DNA of 64,000 nt, taken from positions 2,976,001 through 3,040,000 of the forward strand of contig OZ245032.1 of assembly GCA_965224015.1 (NCBI GenBank). The letters run 5' to 3'. The stretch is from CBDCVD01 sp965224015. GTDB taxonomy: Bacteria; Pseudomonadota; Alphaproteobacteria; Rhizobiales; CBDCVD01. The position numbers were made by a program, and so were the translations under genes. The notes under the pieces are model-generated. The model worked only from the letters and a program-made list of their open reading frames with translations. It searched no databases and was not told where the DNA came from. Positions 29,623 through 39,088 of the stretch are shown piece after piece; positions within the stretch are counted from its first letter, which is position 1; each line of letters begins with the position of its first letter.

Positions 29623-29764
29623 CTATAGCAAAATGCGTTTAATTGGAACCATGGGGCTTTCCCGTATTCTTCTCGCATTTTGCTATAGATTTAGAGCGCG
29701 ATTAGCTTTATGGGTTTCGCTGTACCGCTGACAAAATGGGTACACCTAACGCCAAGCTGATCTA
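29623..29764 (+). repeat. Dispersed double-hairpin repeat (138-bp family), single copy
   Basis: About 142 bp. First hairpin GCAAAATGCG...CGCATTTTGC (29628-29688), second half starting GCGATTAGC and ending GCTGATCT. The same element occurs three times in tandem at 40118-40531 (opposite orientation) and once at 45786. No conserved protein is encoded. Confidence 0.85.
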
Positions 29765-29765
29765 A

Positions 29766-30045
29766 TGCCCTGGGCGTTGCTTCCCAACGAATACGTGTCT
29801 TGGGAACCGCACGACGACAAAACCACCGTGATGTGCATACCAGTGTTTCGTTGATGATATCGAGAAGACTGAAGTTGCGCGGGCGATAGAAATGATATGG
29901 AACGCTCGTGAAGGGCAAAAAAATCCTTGGGCAACATTGCCCACTGGCACCCTGTTGCGGCAATATAGAAAATGGCGTTCCAGATATGGCGTATGGAATG
30001 CTTACGCGGACGGCCAACCTTGCAAGTAGGTAACAGGAATGGTTC
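29766..30045 (-). pseudogene. IS5-family (IS402-like) transposase remnant
   Basis: On the minus strand GRPRKHSIRHIWNAIFYIAA followed by TGCQWAMLPKDF is the start region of IS5/IS402 transposases (GGRPRKxxxRxxxNAIxYxxxTGCQWRxLPKDF). After KDF the frame changes to LPFTSVPYHFYRPRNFSLLD and NETLVCTSRWFCRRA, so at least one frameshift has broken it, and the catalytic domain is missing. Confidence 0.78.
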
Positions 30046-30103
30046 AATCAGTGCTCATTCAGCGTCAGTGCAATCGCTTGCATAGCGAAGCTCACGTCTG
30101 TCA

Positions 30104-30131
30104 TACTGAATACTGAATACTGAATACTGAA
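30104..30131. repeat. Short tandem repeat (TACTGAA)4
   Basis: Four perfect copies of the heptamer TACTGAA at 30104-30131 in a non-coding stretch upstream of the GGDEF gene's end. The rest of 30046-30262 holds no gene; the sequence between 30170 and 30262 contains GGTTCGGGTT-like words but no recognisable element. Confidence 0.85.
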
Positions 30132-30262
30132 TGCTGGGGGCGAGTGATTTCAGTTTTGGGGCTTGTGATCTCCTTCGAATCATTTGTTTAACCCGAATGA
30201 ACCACCAACCACTGAAATCACTCAACTTAATTTTCGGTTGGGTTCTAAAACCGAAAACTTAT

Positions 30263-31444
30263 TCACGCCACACGTGACGATCCACGCCGCGGCTCAGGCG
30301 TTTCTATGTCCAGTACAGGCGCCGCCTCCAACTTGCGCAGCAATTTGTTGCGATACATGGCGCTGTCGGCGCTTTTCAGCAACAAGGACTTGTCGTCGAT
30401 CTCATCAGGAAAAATGGCATGACCAATACTCACGCCGATCTGATGAACCATGCCATCCATTGTAATGGGCCGTGATATTTCCGTGTGTAGGCGCCTTTGC
30501 AGGCTGTCGATACCGGTCTGACCGATGTTGCCTTGCATGAGGATGGCGAATTCATCGCCGCCAATACGGGCAACCAGGTCCGCGTCTCCCAGGCACCGGT
30601 TTAGCCGTTTGGCAACTTCACGCAAAACCCCGTCCCCCACACTATGACCAAACGAATCGTTTACCTCCTTGAACCGATCAAGATCGAGATAAAAAACGGC
30701 AATGCTTTGGTTTGAAGACAGCGCCTGGTTACAATTGTGATCAAGCTCTGAGTGAAAATGTCGTAGATTGAAGAGCCCTGTCAGCGGGTCCCGGGTAGCC
30801 AAATCAGCATAATTAAGACGCTCTTTGTCCAATTCCTCGCGCAAAATCCTGTTTGAGCGCGCGTAACTGACCACGGCGAGAATGGTCAGGCAGTACATGA
30901 CGCCATAAATCATGAGCATATTGACTGCTGAATTCGTCCTGGACGAATAATCCGGCAGGCTAAAGCCGAACCCGGCTGTCACGGCCCATTGTGTCAGAAG
31001 AATACCCGGTATCAGAATGGCAACCTTCATGCCAAAGCGAGAGCCATAAAGAAAATAACTCATAATCGGGGGCAGCACGACAACCGGCGTGGCGATAGAA
31101 TGGGGGAACCCCCCTGTCAAAAAAATACTGGATAAAGTTGCGTATGCTGAGGTAAAAATGATGATAATCTTGGCAACACTATCTTTCCCTCTTAACAAAA
31201 ACCGATACGCCACAACAAACAACAAAATCATTATCATGAGCGTTGGGCTGAATATAATTTTTGATTTCGTATCAAAATAAACCGGATCTAATATAATGAA
31301 CAGAATTAGAAAAATAATATTGATCAGAGTAAAAATCACCAATATATCCGCGATCGTCCTGGCACGAAAGAGCACCAATGGATCGGTTCCATAGTTTTTT
31401 TCAATGATTTCTCGTTGCTCGCTAAGCAATTTGCGAAGTATCAT
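30263..31444 (-). CDS. Membrane-bound diguanylate cyclase (GGDEF)
   Basis: A 393-residue protein with six hydrophobic segments in residues 30-195 (IADILVIFTLINIIFLILFI; LMIMILLFVVAYRFLL; and others), a short linker helix, then a GGDEF domain from residue 213. The domain opens ATRDPLTGLFNLRHF, metal/substrate motif FYLDLDRFKEVNDSFGHSVG, and the catalytic loop RIGGDEFA with GGDEF at 295-299. No RxxD inhibitory site is visible before it (RCLG). It makes cyclic-di-GMP. The C-terminal 25 residues are variable. Monocistronic, between the repeat region and a MITE. Confidence 0.93.
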   Translation of the reverse strand: MILRKLLSEQREIIEKNYGTDPLVLFRARTIADILVIFTLINIIFLILFIILDPVYFDTKSKIIFSPTLMIMILLFVVAYRFLLRGKDSVAKIIIIFTSAYATLSSIFLTGGFPHSIATPVVVLPPIMSYFLYGSRFGMKVAILIPGILLTQWAVTAGFGFSLPDYSSRTNSAVNMLMIYGVMYCLTILAVVSYARSNRILREELDKERLNYADLATRDPLTGLFNLRHFHSELDHNCNQALSSNQSIAVFYLDLDRFKEVNDSFGHSVGDGVLREVAKRLNRCLGDADLVARIGGDEFAILMQGNIGQTGIDSLQRRLHTEISRPITMDGMVHQIGVSIGHAIFPDEIDDKSLLLKSADSAMYRNKLLRKLEAAPVLDIETPEPRRGSSRVA

Positions 31445-31592
31445 AGTTTTTTCGAATTTCTTGTGCTAAACAGCATATATCGTGATACGCTTCAGGGCCG
31501 TTTGTATTCACTTAAAATATTGAATGGGTTAAAATACCCCTGAAAATGGCGCTTTTCCTTAACAAATGATAACCGTATTTTGCCGTAAACAA

Positions 31593-31697
31593 GTAATGCC
31601 AGCGGTATGGGCTCTATAGACACGCTGACTGGTGTACGGCCTTGATAACACACTGACTTGACGCTCATGCATGAGTCTGGCAAGGAGCCTTGGTACA
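31593..31697 (+). repeat. MITE-like dispersed repeat, copy A
   Basis: About 105 bp starting TAATGCCAGCGGTATGG, containing TATAGACACGCTGACTGG, GCCTTGATAACACACTGAC and ending GCCTTGGTAC. Copies at 48135 (same strand) and 55613 (opposite strand). Ends are short imperfect inverted repeats (T-T/A-ATACCA). The rest of 31445-31955 holds no gene; the sequence right before dapE is GC-rich and unstructured apart from GGGTCGGAAACG and CGTTAATGGAGATG, words found in other gaps here. Confidence 0.8.
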
Positions 31698-31955
31698 AGG
31701 CTCTCATCCCTATCCTCATCATCCTCATTGCCTATCAACGAGAACGCTAATAGGAATATGCAAGTTACGTGCCTGTCTCCTTATTCGCCGGGTCGGAAAC
31801 GTCTATTTCCTACCTGTCCAACCCGTTCCGCCGTCCTGGGCCACCCACATATGGTGCCCTTGGAGTGACCCGGGACTGGGGAGCGGGTTGGTGATGCCCG
31901 TTAATGGAGATGCCCTGTTGACTGGCAAGGCCACCAACGCTAACACGGGATCATT

Positions 31956-33119
31956 ATGTCTGATGCCGCAACCCTTTTGCGGGCGCTTATCCGCTGCCCA
32001 AGTGTGACACCCAATGAAGCGGGCGTGCTTTCCCATCTGGAAGGCGTGCTCCGCGGCGTGGGCTTTGCCTGCCATCGTATGACGTTTTCCGATGATAACA
32101 CGCCGGACGTTGAGAATTTGTTCGCAACCATCGGCAAGGGGGCGCCTCATTTTGTATTTGCCGGGCATACCGATGTGGTTCCCCAGGGGCGTGCGGACCT
32201 GTGGGCGCATCCGCCCTTTTCCGGAGCCCAGGTCGATGGCGTGCTTTATGGCCGCGGCGCACAGGACATGAAAGGTGGAATCGCCGCCTTCGTCACAGCC
32301 GCACAGGCATTTCTTAAGGTTAACAAAACCTTTCGCGGCACATTGAGCCTGTTAATCACCAATGATGAAGAAGGGCCTGCCATCAATGGTACGGTCAAGC
32401 TGCTTGACTGGTGCGCCCAACAGGGTCACCGTTTTGACGCATGTGTTGTGGGCGAACCGACCAGCTGCTCCAAGCTTGGCGACACGATCAAAATCGGGCG
32501 CCGGGGCTCCCTCTCGGCAACCCTGTCCGTGATCGGAAAGCAGGGACACTCGGCTTATCCGCACCTGGCTGACAACCCTGTGCATCGGCTGGCACGCTTG
32601 ATCAGCCATGTGATCAAAACCCCCCTGGATACGGGAAGCGGTGGTTTTGACCCCTCGACGATACAGGTCACCGGCTTGTACACAGACAACACGGTCTTTA
32701 ACGTCATACCCGCACGCGCCGAGGCAAAACTGAACATTCGGTTCAACGACAATTGGAATGCCGAAACCTTGGCCGCGACCTTGCATGAACGTCTGCGTGC
32801 TGCCGATACCGAGGCTGCGTATCATCTTGATATTGAGCAGCCTGTAGCGCCGGCCTTTTCAACCGAGCCGGGGCTCCTTTCGGACTTGCTGAGCGCTGCG
32901 ATTGTCGCAGAGACCGGCCAGACACCGACCTTATCCACGTCTGGTGGCACGTCCGATGCACGCTTTATCAAGGACTATTGCCCGGTGGTGGAGTTTGGAT
33001 TGGTGGGGGATACCATGCATCAGACGAACGAGCGCGTGGCAATTACCGATCTGGATAGGCTAAAGCAGATCTATCTGGCATTTTTGACGCGCTATTTTGC
33101 CCAGGACCTGCAATCATGA
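31956..33119 (+). CDS. dapE: Succinyl-diaminopimelate desuccinylase
   Basis: A 387-residue M20 metallopeptidase of lysine/peptidoglycan biosynthesis: cleaves N-succinyl-LL-diaminopimelate to LL-diaminopimelate and succinate. Zinc ligand His71 in FAGHTDVVPQG, bridging Asp104 in GRGAQDMKGG, catalytic Glu138-Glu139 in ITNDEEGPAING. The lid domain (about residues 182-295) and the terminal STSGGTSDARFIKDY motif (substrate binding) are present. Cytoplasmic, dimeric. The stop overlaps the start of the following membrane protein gene (ATGA). Confidence 0.97.
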   Translation: MSDAATLLRALIRCPSVTPNEAGVLSHLEGVLRGVGFACHRMTFSDDNTPDVENLFATIGKGAPHFVFAGHTDVVPQGRADLWAHPPFSGAQVDGVLYGRGAQDMKGGIAAFVTAAQAFLKVNKTFRGTLSLLITNDEEGPAINGTVKLLDWCAQQGHRFDACVVGEPTSCSKLGDTIKIGRRGSLSATLSVIGKQGHSAYPHLADNPVHRLARLISHVIKTPLDTGSGGFDPSTIQVTGLYTDNTVFNVIPARAEAKLNIRFNDNWNAETLAATLHERLRAADTEAAYHLDIEQPVAPAFSTEPGLLSDLLSAAIVAETGQTPTLSTSGGTSDARFIKDYCPVVEFGLVGDTMHQTNERVAITDLDRLKQIYLAFLTRYFAQDLQS

Positions 33120-33724
33120 TCCCTAACCTGGAGGTTATCCGCCTGGCGCTTGTTGGTACATGGCGTCTGTTTCTGGATGCACCAGACGCGCACCGTTATT
33201 TTGACAAATCGGTGAACGGGTTTTGGCAGTCCTTTTTTGCCATTGTAATATGCATACCTATGGTTGTTTACATTTATTTCGTGCAGCCTGTTTTTGGAGC
33301 CCTGCAAGTACAAACCTCCATGGGCGACCTGAACAGTGTTTTCACGGCGCCCCCACCACTCCCGTTCGCGCTTCAGTATGCCTTTTCCTGGATCGCTTTT
33401 CCCGTAGCCATGATCCCGTTCAGTCGCGTGTTCGATCTTAGCCAAAACTATATCGCCTATATTGTGGCTTTTAATTGGGCGAATGTTTTGACAGCGGCGG
33501 CGGGGGCCTTCTATTTTTTCATGATTCGTTCAGGCTTTATCGGCGTCGGTGGGGCCGGCTTACTGGGTTTGTTTCTCTTTGTCATGCTGGTTCGGCTTGA
33601 ATATCTGATCGCCCAGCGCATGCTCGTTGCCTCTTCGTTATTGGCCGTTGGCGTCATTGTGTTTCAGGCCGGTGTCAGCCTGATTGTGGCGCTTGTTTCC
33701 AGTGTGCTATTTCCCGCATTCTGA
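33116..33724 (+). CDS. Uncharacterised membrane protein (202 aa)
   Basis: A 202-residue protein with five hydrophobic segments: FFAIVICIPMVVYIYFVQP, a segment near 85-100, YIVAFNWANVLTAAAGAFYF, AGLLGLFLFVMLVRLEYL and SLLAVGVIVFQAGVSLIVAL. Starting MIPNLEVIRLALVGTWRLFL, coupled to dapE by ATGA overlap. Such proteins often follow dapE in alphaproteobacteria. No known activity; it may be linked to envelope or transport. Confidence is in the gene, not in a function. Confidence 0.8.
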   Translation: MIPNLEVIRLALVGTWRLFLDAPDAHRYFDKSVNGFWQSFFAIVICIPMVVYIYFVQPVFGALQVQTSMGDLNSVFTAPPPLPFALQYAFSWIAFPVAMIPFSRVFDLSQNYIAYIVAFNWANVLTAAAGAFYFFMIRSGFIGVGGAGLLGLFLFVMLVRLEYLIAQRMLVASSLLAVGVIVFQAGVSLIVALVSSVLFPAF

Positions 33725-33804
33725 TCGTCTTCATAATCCTGGGGCCTGTCATGGAGGACGTTGGCCTTGCGTGTATCAACGGGTCAGGCTATGCATACGC
33801 CGTT

Positions 33805-35496
33805 ATGATCAACAATCGCCTTACTATCACCACGGCGCAACTGAACCCCACTGTCGGGGATATTGCCGGGAACATCGATAAAGCCCGCCGGGCCCGCCGG
33901 GAAGCCGCACGCGCCGGTGCCGATATCGTCATCTTTCCGGAACTTTACGTCTCCGGCTATCCTCCTGAAGATCTAGTGCTTAAGCCGGCCTTTCAACGTG
34001 CCTGTCGCGAGGCGGTGGCAACGTTTGCCGGGGTGACCCAGGACGGGGGGCCGGCGGTGGTTATGGGCGTGCCGTGGCGCGACGGCGACAACCTCTACAA
34101 TGCCGCCTGTGTGCTTGATGAGGGCCGTATTGTTGCCACGCGCTATAAGGTCGATTTGCCCAACTACGCGGTATTCGATGAAAAACGGGTGTTTGCCCCT
34201 GGGAAGATGCCGGGGCCCGTCAACATTCGCGGTGTACGCATCGGCGTGCCCATTTGCGAGGATATCTGGGAGGCGTCGGTATGTGAATGCCTGATGGAAA
34301 CCGGCAGCGAGATTCTTCTTGTTATCAACGGCTCCCCCTGGCGCCAAAATAAATCTGACACGCGTTTGAATGTCATTGTGGCTCGGGTGCGTGAAACCGG
34401 CTTGCCGATGCTTTATTGCAACCAGGTGGGAGGGCAGGATCAATTGCTCTTTGACGGCGCTTCCCTGGGGCTGAACACAGATCACAGCCTTGCCTTTCAG
34501 CTTCCGGCCTTTGAGGAGACGTTGCATACCAGCGTTTGGGAGCGTGGCGATGAGGGTTGGGCGGCGCGGCGCGGGGAGGGTGATGACGTGTCTGCCATTC
34601 CCGAAGGCGATGAGGCCGTTTGGCGCGCCTGTGTCCTGGGATTGCGCGACTATGTCGAAAAGAACCGGTTTCGTACGGTGGTGATGGGACTGTCCGGAGG
34701 CATTGATTCAGCGGTTTGCGCGGCCATGGCGGTTGATGCTCTGGGGGCCGAGCGGGTGCACTGCATCATGATGCCTTATCATTACACCTCGGATGAGAGC
34801 CTGCGTGATGCAAAAGCCTGCGCTGAGGCCCTTGGGGTGCGCTATGATATTATTCCCATCGAGGCGCCGGTGGCAGGCTTTGCCGAAACTCTGACACCGG
34901 TGTTGGGAAAAATGAGCGAGGATGTGACCCATGAGAATATACAATCACGTGCCCGTGGCGTTATTCTCATGGCCTTGTCCAATGCCTTGGGCTCAATGGT
35001 GGTGACAACTGGCAACAAATCGGAAATGTCGGTAGGCTACGCAACGCTTTATGGCGACATGAACGGAGGGTTCAACCCGATCAAGGATGTTTACAAGATG
35101 CAGGTCTATGCTATTGCACGCTGGCGCAATGATAACCGCCCCGTCGATGCGCTTGGCCCTGCGGGAGAGGTCATCCCTCATAATATCATCGAGAAGACCC
35201 CGAGCGCGGAACTGCGCCCTGATCAAACCGATCAGGACAGTCTACCCCCTTATGAGGTTCTTGACGATATTTTGTCCGGCTTGATTGAAGAAGAGCTAAG
35301 TGTCTCGGATATTGTCGCGCACGGGCACGATCGGGCGCTGGTCACACGTATCGAGAATCTCGTCTATATTGCCGAATACAAGCGCCGTCAGGCGGCGCCG
35401 GGGGTGCGCGTTTCGCATCGCAATTTCGGCCGCGATCGGCGGTATCCCATCACCAACGGATGGCGCGATGCGCGCGCTCAGACAAAAGAGTCCTGA
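33805..35496 (+). CDS. nadE: Glutamine-dependent NAD+ synthetase
   Basis: Starting MINNRLTITTAQLNPTVGDI, 563 residues. The N-terminal nitrilase domain releases ammonia from glutamine: catalytic Glu in FPELYVSGYPPEDL, Lys in RYKVDLPNYAVF and Cys in VPICEDIWE. The C-terminal synthetase domain adenylates deamido-NAD: P-loop GLSGGIDSAVCAAMA, and TTGNKSEMSVGYATLYGDMN. This is the last step of NAD synthesis. An upstream start at 33751 is possible but its first 18 residues are not family-like. Confidence 0.95.
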   Translation: MINNRLTITTAQLNPTVGDIAGNIDKARRARREAARAGADIVIFPELYVSGYPPEDLVLKPAFQRACREAVATFAGVTQDGGPAVVMGVPWRDGDNLYNAACVLDEGRIVATRYKVDLPNYAVFDEKRVFAPGKMPGPVNIRGVRIGVPICEDIWEASVCECLMETGSEILLVINGSPWRQNKSDTRLNVIVARVRETGLPMLYCNQVGGQDQLLFDGASLGLNTDHSLAFQLPAFEETLHTSVWERGDEGWAARRGEGDDVSAIPEGDEAVWRACVLGLRDYVEKNRFRTVVMGLSGGIDSAVCAAMAVDALGAERVHCIMMPYHYTSDESLRDAKACAEALGVRYDIIPIEAPVAGFAETLTPVLGKMSEDVTHENIQSRARGVILMALSNALGSMVVTTGNKSEMSVGYATLYGDMNGGFNPIKDVYKMQVYAIARWRNDNRPVDALGPAGEVIPHNIIEKTPSAELRPDQTDQDSLPPYEVLDDILSGLIEEELSVSDIVAHGHDRALVTRIENLVYIAEYKRRQAAPGVRVSHRNFGRDRRYPITNGWRDARAQTKES

Positions 35497-35501
35497 CGTC
35501 C

Positions 35502-36908
35502 ATGAAACCGATTGTTCGCTTTGCGCCTTCCCCGACGGGCTATCTGCACATTGGCAACGCCCGCTCGGCGCTGTTGAACTGGCTTTATGCCAAAAGCCAA
35601 GGCGGCACATTTGTGTTGCGCCTTGATGATACGGACACCGAGCGCTCACGTGCCTGCTACGCCGATGCCATTATCGAGGACTTGGCCTGGCTTGGCATTG
35701 TGCCCGATCGGACTTTCTGCCAAAGCGACAGAATCGCCCGTTATGACCAGGTCGCCGATAAGTTGCGTCGCGAGGGGCGACTTTACGCCTGTTATGAGAC
35801 CCCTGACGAGCTTGAGCGCAAGCGCAAGCGCCAGTTGTCCAGAGGACAGCCCCCCATCTATGATCGCGCTGCCCTGACGCTGAGTGCCGACGAGCAACGG
35901 GCCTATAAGGCCGACGGGCGCAAACCGCATTGGCGCTTTAAGCTTGCCGGCCGGAGGGTACAGTGGAACGATCTGGTGCGGGGCCATCAGGCCATTGAGA
36001 CCATGTCCCTGTCCGATCCCGTTCTGGTGCGCGCTGATGGCAGCTATCTCTATACCTTGCCTTCAGTGGTTGATGATATCGAGATGGACATGACTCACGT
36101 TATCCGTGGTGAGGACCATGTGACCAATACCGGCGTGCAAATTGAGTTATTTGCCGCATTGGGCCACAAGGCGCCGGTATTTGCGCACAACAACCTTCTG
36201 ACCAGCGCCGACGGTACGGGGTTTTCCAAACGCGAGGGCTCCTTATCGCTGCGGGCTTTGCGTGCGGCCGGCATCGAGCCTGCCGCAGTCGCCAGCCTGG
36301 CCAGTCTGCTCGGTTCTGCCGCAAAGATCGCGCCCTATCAGACCCTGGACGATCTGGCCAAGGTTTTTGACTTGCGCAGCTTGTCCAGGGCGCCGGCGCA
36401 GTTTGATGAGAAATCCCTTGCCTCTTTGAGTGCGCGAACCTTGCATGAAATGCCGTTTGCTCTGGCTGCGACCAGATTACAAGCCTTGGGGCTGGAGATT
36501 ACCGAGCCGTTTTGGCTGGCGGTTAGAGACAACGTGAGCCAGTTGCAGCAGGTGCGCGAATGGATGGATGTGGTTTATGGTGACCTGGAAATATCCGATG
36601 ATGGCTGGGAAAAAGCTGCGGGGGGCGGCGACGATGCCGGGTTTATCAAAAGCGCACTGGAGGCCTTTCCGCCGGAGCCTTGGGATGCGGCGACATGGAC
36701 AGGTTGGACCCGAACCCTGGGGGAGAAAAGCGGACGCAAAGGCAAAGCCCTTTACCTGCCATTGCGGATCGCCCTGACGGGTAAGGACCACGGCCCTGAT
36801 TTAAAGGTGCTGTTGCCACTTATTGGTCCTTCCCAAGTCCGAAAACGTTTGTCAGCGGCGCGCGATAAGGCCGAGGCGGTCAGCCTCTCCCTCTCTCCCA
36901 AGGCATGA
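35502..36908 (+). CDS. gltX: Glutamyl-tRNA synthetase
   Basis: From ATG 35502 the protein is 468 residues, MKPIVRFAPSPTGYLHIGNA. Class I signature HIG(N) in TGYLHIGNARSALLNW, the LRLDDTDTERS motif, and the KMSKS equivalent GTGFSKREGSLSL. This is the alphaproteobacterial type of the enzyme (of which many species carry two copies); the start codon choice follows the consensus. It charges tRNA with glutamate. It follows nadE by 5 bp, so both are probably cotranscribed. Confidence 0.95.
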   Translation: MKPIVRFAPSPTGYLHIGNARSALLNWLYAKSQGGTFVLRLDDTDTERSRACYADAIIEDLAWLGIVPDRTFCQSDRIARYDQVADKLRREGRLYACYETPDELERKRKRQLSRGQPPIYDRAALTLSADEQRAYKADGRKPHWRFKLAGRRVQWNDLVRGHQAIETMSLSDPVLVRADGSYLYTLPSVVDDIEMDMTHVIRGEDHVTNTGVQIELFAALGHKAPVFAHNNLLTSADGTGFSKREGSLSLRALRAAGIEPAAVASLASLLGSAAKIAPYQTLDDLAKVFDLRSLSRAPAQFDEKSLASLSARTLHEMPFALAATRLQALGLEITEPFWLAVRDNVSQLQQVREWMDVVYGDLEISDDGWEKAAGGGDDAGFIKSALEAFPPEPWDAATWTGWTRTLGEKSGRKGKALYLPLRIALTGKDHGPDLKVLLPLIGPSQVRKRLSAARDKAEAVSLSLSPKA

Positions 36909-36929
36909 TATTGCAATATTGGAGCCCCT

Positions 36930-37526
36930 ATGGTGATCTATGCAAAAGGTTTTGTCTCACGGCCATTGGCCATTGCGCTGGTTCTGGGGCTGCTGACACC
37001 TGTCGACGCCGACGAAGCGATCAAGACGACGAACGAAAGCCAAGCCCAGGTGGAGGCGAGCGCGCCGACACGCCCGCGCAGCAGCGAGCCGGAGCTGATC
37101 TTCAAACGTTCCACCGTATGGAAATTCCTCACCCCCGATCATAAACTGGCCACCTATGCCATCGACGATCCCGTTGTCGATGGGGTGTCGTGCCATTTCA
37201 CGGTTCCGGAAAAAGGGGGGTTTTCCGGCCTGTTGGGAGTGGCGGAGGAGCTTTCCGATGCCTCTCTTGCGTGTCGGCAAGTCGGGCCGGTCCGGTTTTT
37301 GCAAAAGTTCGAACAGGGGAGCGAAGTATTTCGCCAGCGCCGTTCGCTTTTTTTCAAAAAAATGCGTATCGTGCGCGGCTGCGATACGACCCGCAATGTG
37401 CTGGTGTATCTGTCCTATACGGACAAACTCATTGAAGGATCACCCAAAAACTCAACGTCGACGGTTCCCATCATGCCTTGGGGGACGCAGCCGGCCTTGC
37501 GTTGCGCGGATTGGCTGGAGACGTAA
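36930..37526 (+). CDS. creA: CreA family periplasmic protein
   Basis: A 198-residue protein with a signal peptide (LAIALVLGLLTPVDADE), then the CreA core: IFKRSTVWKFLTPDHKLATY, AIDDPVVDGVSCHFTVPEKG, GFSGLLGVAEELSDASLACR and QVGPVRF. Two conserved Cys suggest a disulphide, fitting a periplasmic location. Function of CreA is not known. It starts 22 bp after gltX. Confidence 0.9.
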   Translation: MVIYAKGFVSRPLAIALVLGLLTPVDADEAIKTTNESQAQVEASAPTRPRSSEPELIFKRSTVWKFLTPDHKLATYAIDDPVVDGVSCHFTVPEKGGFSGLLGVAEELSDASLACRQVGPVRFLQKFEQGSEVFRQRRSLFFKKMRIVRGCDTTRNVLVYLSYTDKLIEGSPKNSTSTVPIMPWGTQPALRCADWLET

Positions 37527-37575
37527 TGTGGCGACCTCTGCAGCCAATCGGCAGTTGCCATGTAACGATGGCGTC

Positions 37576-38583
37576 ATGATCGTTGTCGCCGGCGAGGCCC
37601 TGGTGGACATGATCGAGCAGCCTGCTGATGCGCCAGGGCGTGCGGCTCGCGCGCGCGATGGGCATGACCGGACGCCATCAATATGTTTTTCTGCCCATTA
37701 CGGCGGCGGCCCCTTCAATACCGCGATTGCGCTTGGCCGTCTGGGACACCCTGTCGGCTATGCTTATCCGCTATCGCGGGATCGCTTTGGCCGGGCGCTG
37801 GCGACACAGCTTTGCGATGCAGGCGTTGAGCACTTGCAGCCTGATCCGTCCGCAAGCAACACACCGCTTGCCCTTGTGCAGGTCGATGCCGGTGGGCAGG
37901 CGGTCTATCGGTTTTACCGTCAGGAAACCGCGGACCGCGATATTTCCGCACAACAATTGCTCGACGTTTTGACCTCATCGTGTCGTGTGTTTGTCACCGG
38001 TACCCTGGCGATCGCCGAGCAGCCGGATGTGTCTATTCTGACCGAAGTGATCGCTAAGGTCCGCGCCCGCGGGGCCTTGATTTGTGTTGATCCGAATTTG
38101 CGTCCCCAGGCCTTTGCGGATAAAGAGCAATACCTTGCCAATGTGCGGGAAGTTTTGGCCCTTGCCGATATCATCAAGGCCAGTGATGCCGATTTGGCCA
38201 TGCTTCTCGCAGATACCGCGCCGGAAGAGGCCGCAACCGCTTTGCGCCAGAAAACCAACGCATCCCTGGTCGTCGTGACCATGGGGCACGAGGGCGCGCT
38301 GGGGCAAACCGCGCAAACTTCCCTTGCCGTAGGTGCCCATGATCTCAACGGGGGCGTTATTGACACGGTGGGCGCAGGTGACACGTTTCTAGGCGGCTTG
38401 TTGTTTGGCCTCGTCCGTCAAGGGATTGTCACCGCACAAGACCTTGCGGCACTGGAGGGTGCTGATCTTGCGAAGATCCTGCGGTTTGCCAATGTTGCCG
38501 CGGGGTTGAACTGCGCCTATAGAGGATGCAATCCCCCGAGCCTTGCTGAGGTCGAGGCGGTTCTGGAACAAGCGGGAACTTAG
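37576..38583 (+). CDS. PfkB family carbohydrate kinase (fructokinase-like)
   Basis: Start at ATG 37576, MIVVAGEALVDMIEQPADAP, 335 residues. Motifs: PfkB signature 1 around HYGGGPFNTAIALGRLGHPV, and signature 2 DTVGAGDTFLGGLLFG, which holds the catalytic Asp and anion hole. NPNLRPQAF-like DPNLRPQAF precedes it. Transfers phosphate from ATP to a sugar, probably fructose. A longer open frame to 37156 overlaps the CreA gene and is not supported. Confidence 0.9.
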   Translation: MIVVAGEALVDMIEQPADAPGRAARARDGHDRTPSICFSAHYGGGPFNTAIALGRLGHPVGYAYPLSRDRFGRALATQLCDAGVEHLQPDPSASNTPLALVQVDAGGQAVYRFYRQETADRDISAQQLLDVLTSSCRVFVTGTLAIAEQPDVSILTEVIAKVRARGALICVDPNLRPQAFADKEQYLANVREVLALADIIKASDADLAMLLADTAPEEAATALRQKTNASLVVVTMGHEGALGQTAQTSLAVGAHDLNGGVIDTVGAGDTFLGGLLFGLVRQGIVTAQDLAALEGADLAKILRFANVAAGLNCAYRGCNPPSLAEVEAVLEQAGT

Positions 38584-38617
38584 ACTATCCGTTTTTACTT
38601 TTGGTGTGGCTCCACTT

Positions 38618-39088
38618 ATGCGCTGTCCTTATTGCTCCCATGATGTGACCCAGGTTCGCGATTCCCGCCCGGCAGAAGATGGGTCCACCATCCGTCGCCG
38701 TCGTCAATGTACAGCCTGTGGGGGTCGCTTTACCACCTTTGAGCGGGTGCAACTGCGCGCCCTGACTGTTGTCAAAACCGACAATCGCCGCGTGCCGTTT
38801 GACCGTGACAAGTTGATGCGCTCGGCCCAGATCGCTCTGCGCAAGCGCCCTGTAGAGCCGGAACGCACTGAGCGCTTGATCAATGGCGTCGTGCGCCAGT
38901 TGGAAAGTGCCGGCGATCTCGAAGTCACGTCACAGAAAATCGGTCGCCTGTTGATGGAAGGTTTACGCAATCTTGATGACGTGGCTTATGTACGTTTTGC
39001 TTCGGTCTATCGCAATTTTCGCGAGGCCCGCGAGTTTGAGGCGCTGGTGGGAGAACTTGCCGACCGTGATAGTGGAGACATCGATTAG
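38618..39088 (+). CDS. nrdR: Transcriptional repressor NrdR
   Basis: Starting at ATG 38618, 156 residues. A zinc ribbon at the N-terminus (MRCPYCSHDVTQVRDSRPAE, then RRRRQCTACGGRFTTFER) and the ATP-cone (VVKTDNRRVPFDRDKLMRSA). NrdR senses dATP and represses ribonucleotide reductase genes. Length matches the family. It is the last gene of the nadE-to-nrdR stretch. Confidence 0.97.
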   Translation: MRCPYCSHDVTQVRDSRPAEDGSTIRRRRQCTACGGRFTTFERVQLRALTVVKTDNRRVPFDRDKLMRSAQIALRKRPVEPERTERLINGVVRQLESAGDLEVTSQKIGRLLMEGLRNLDDVAYVRFASVYRNFREAREFEALVGELADRDSGDID

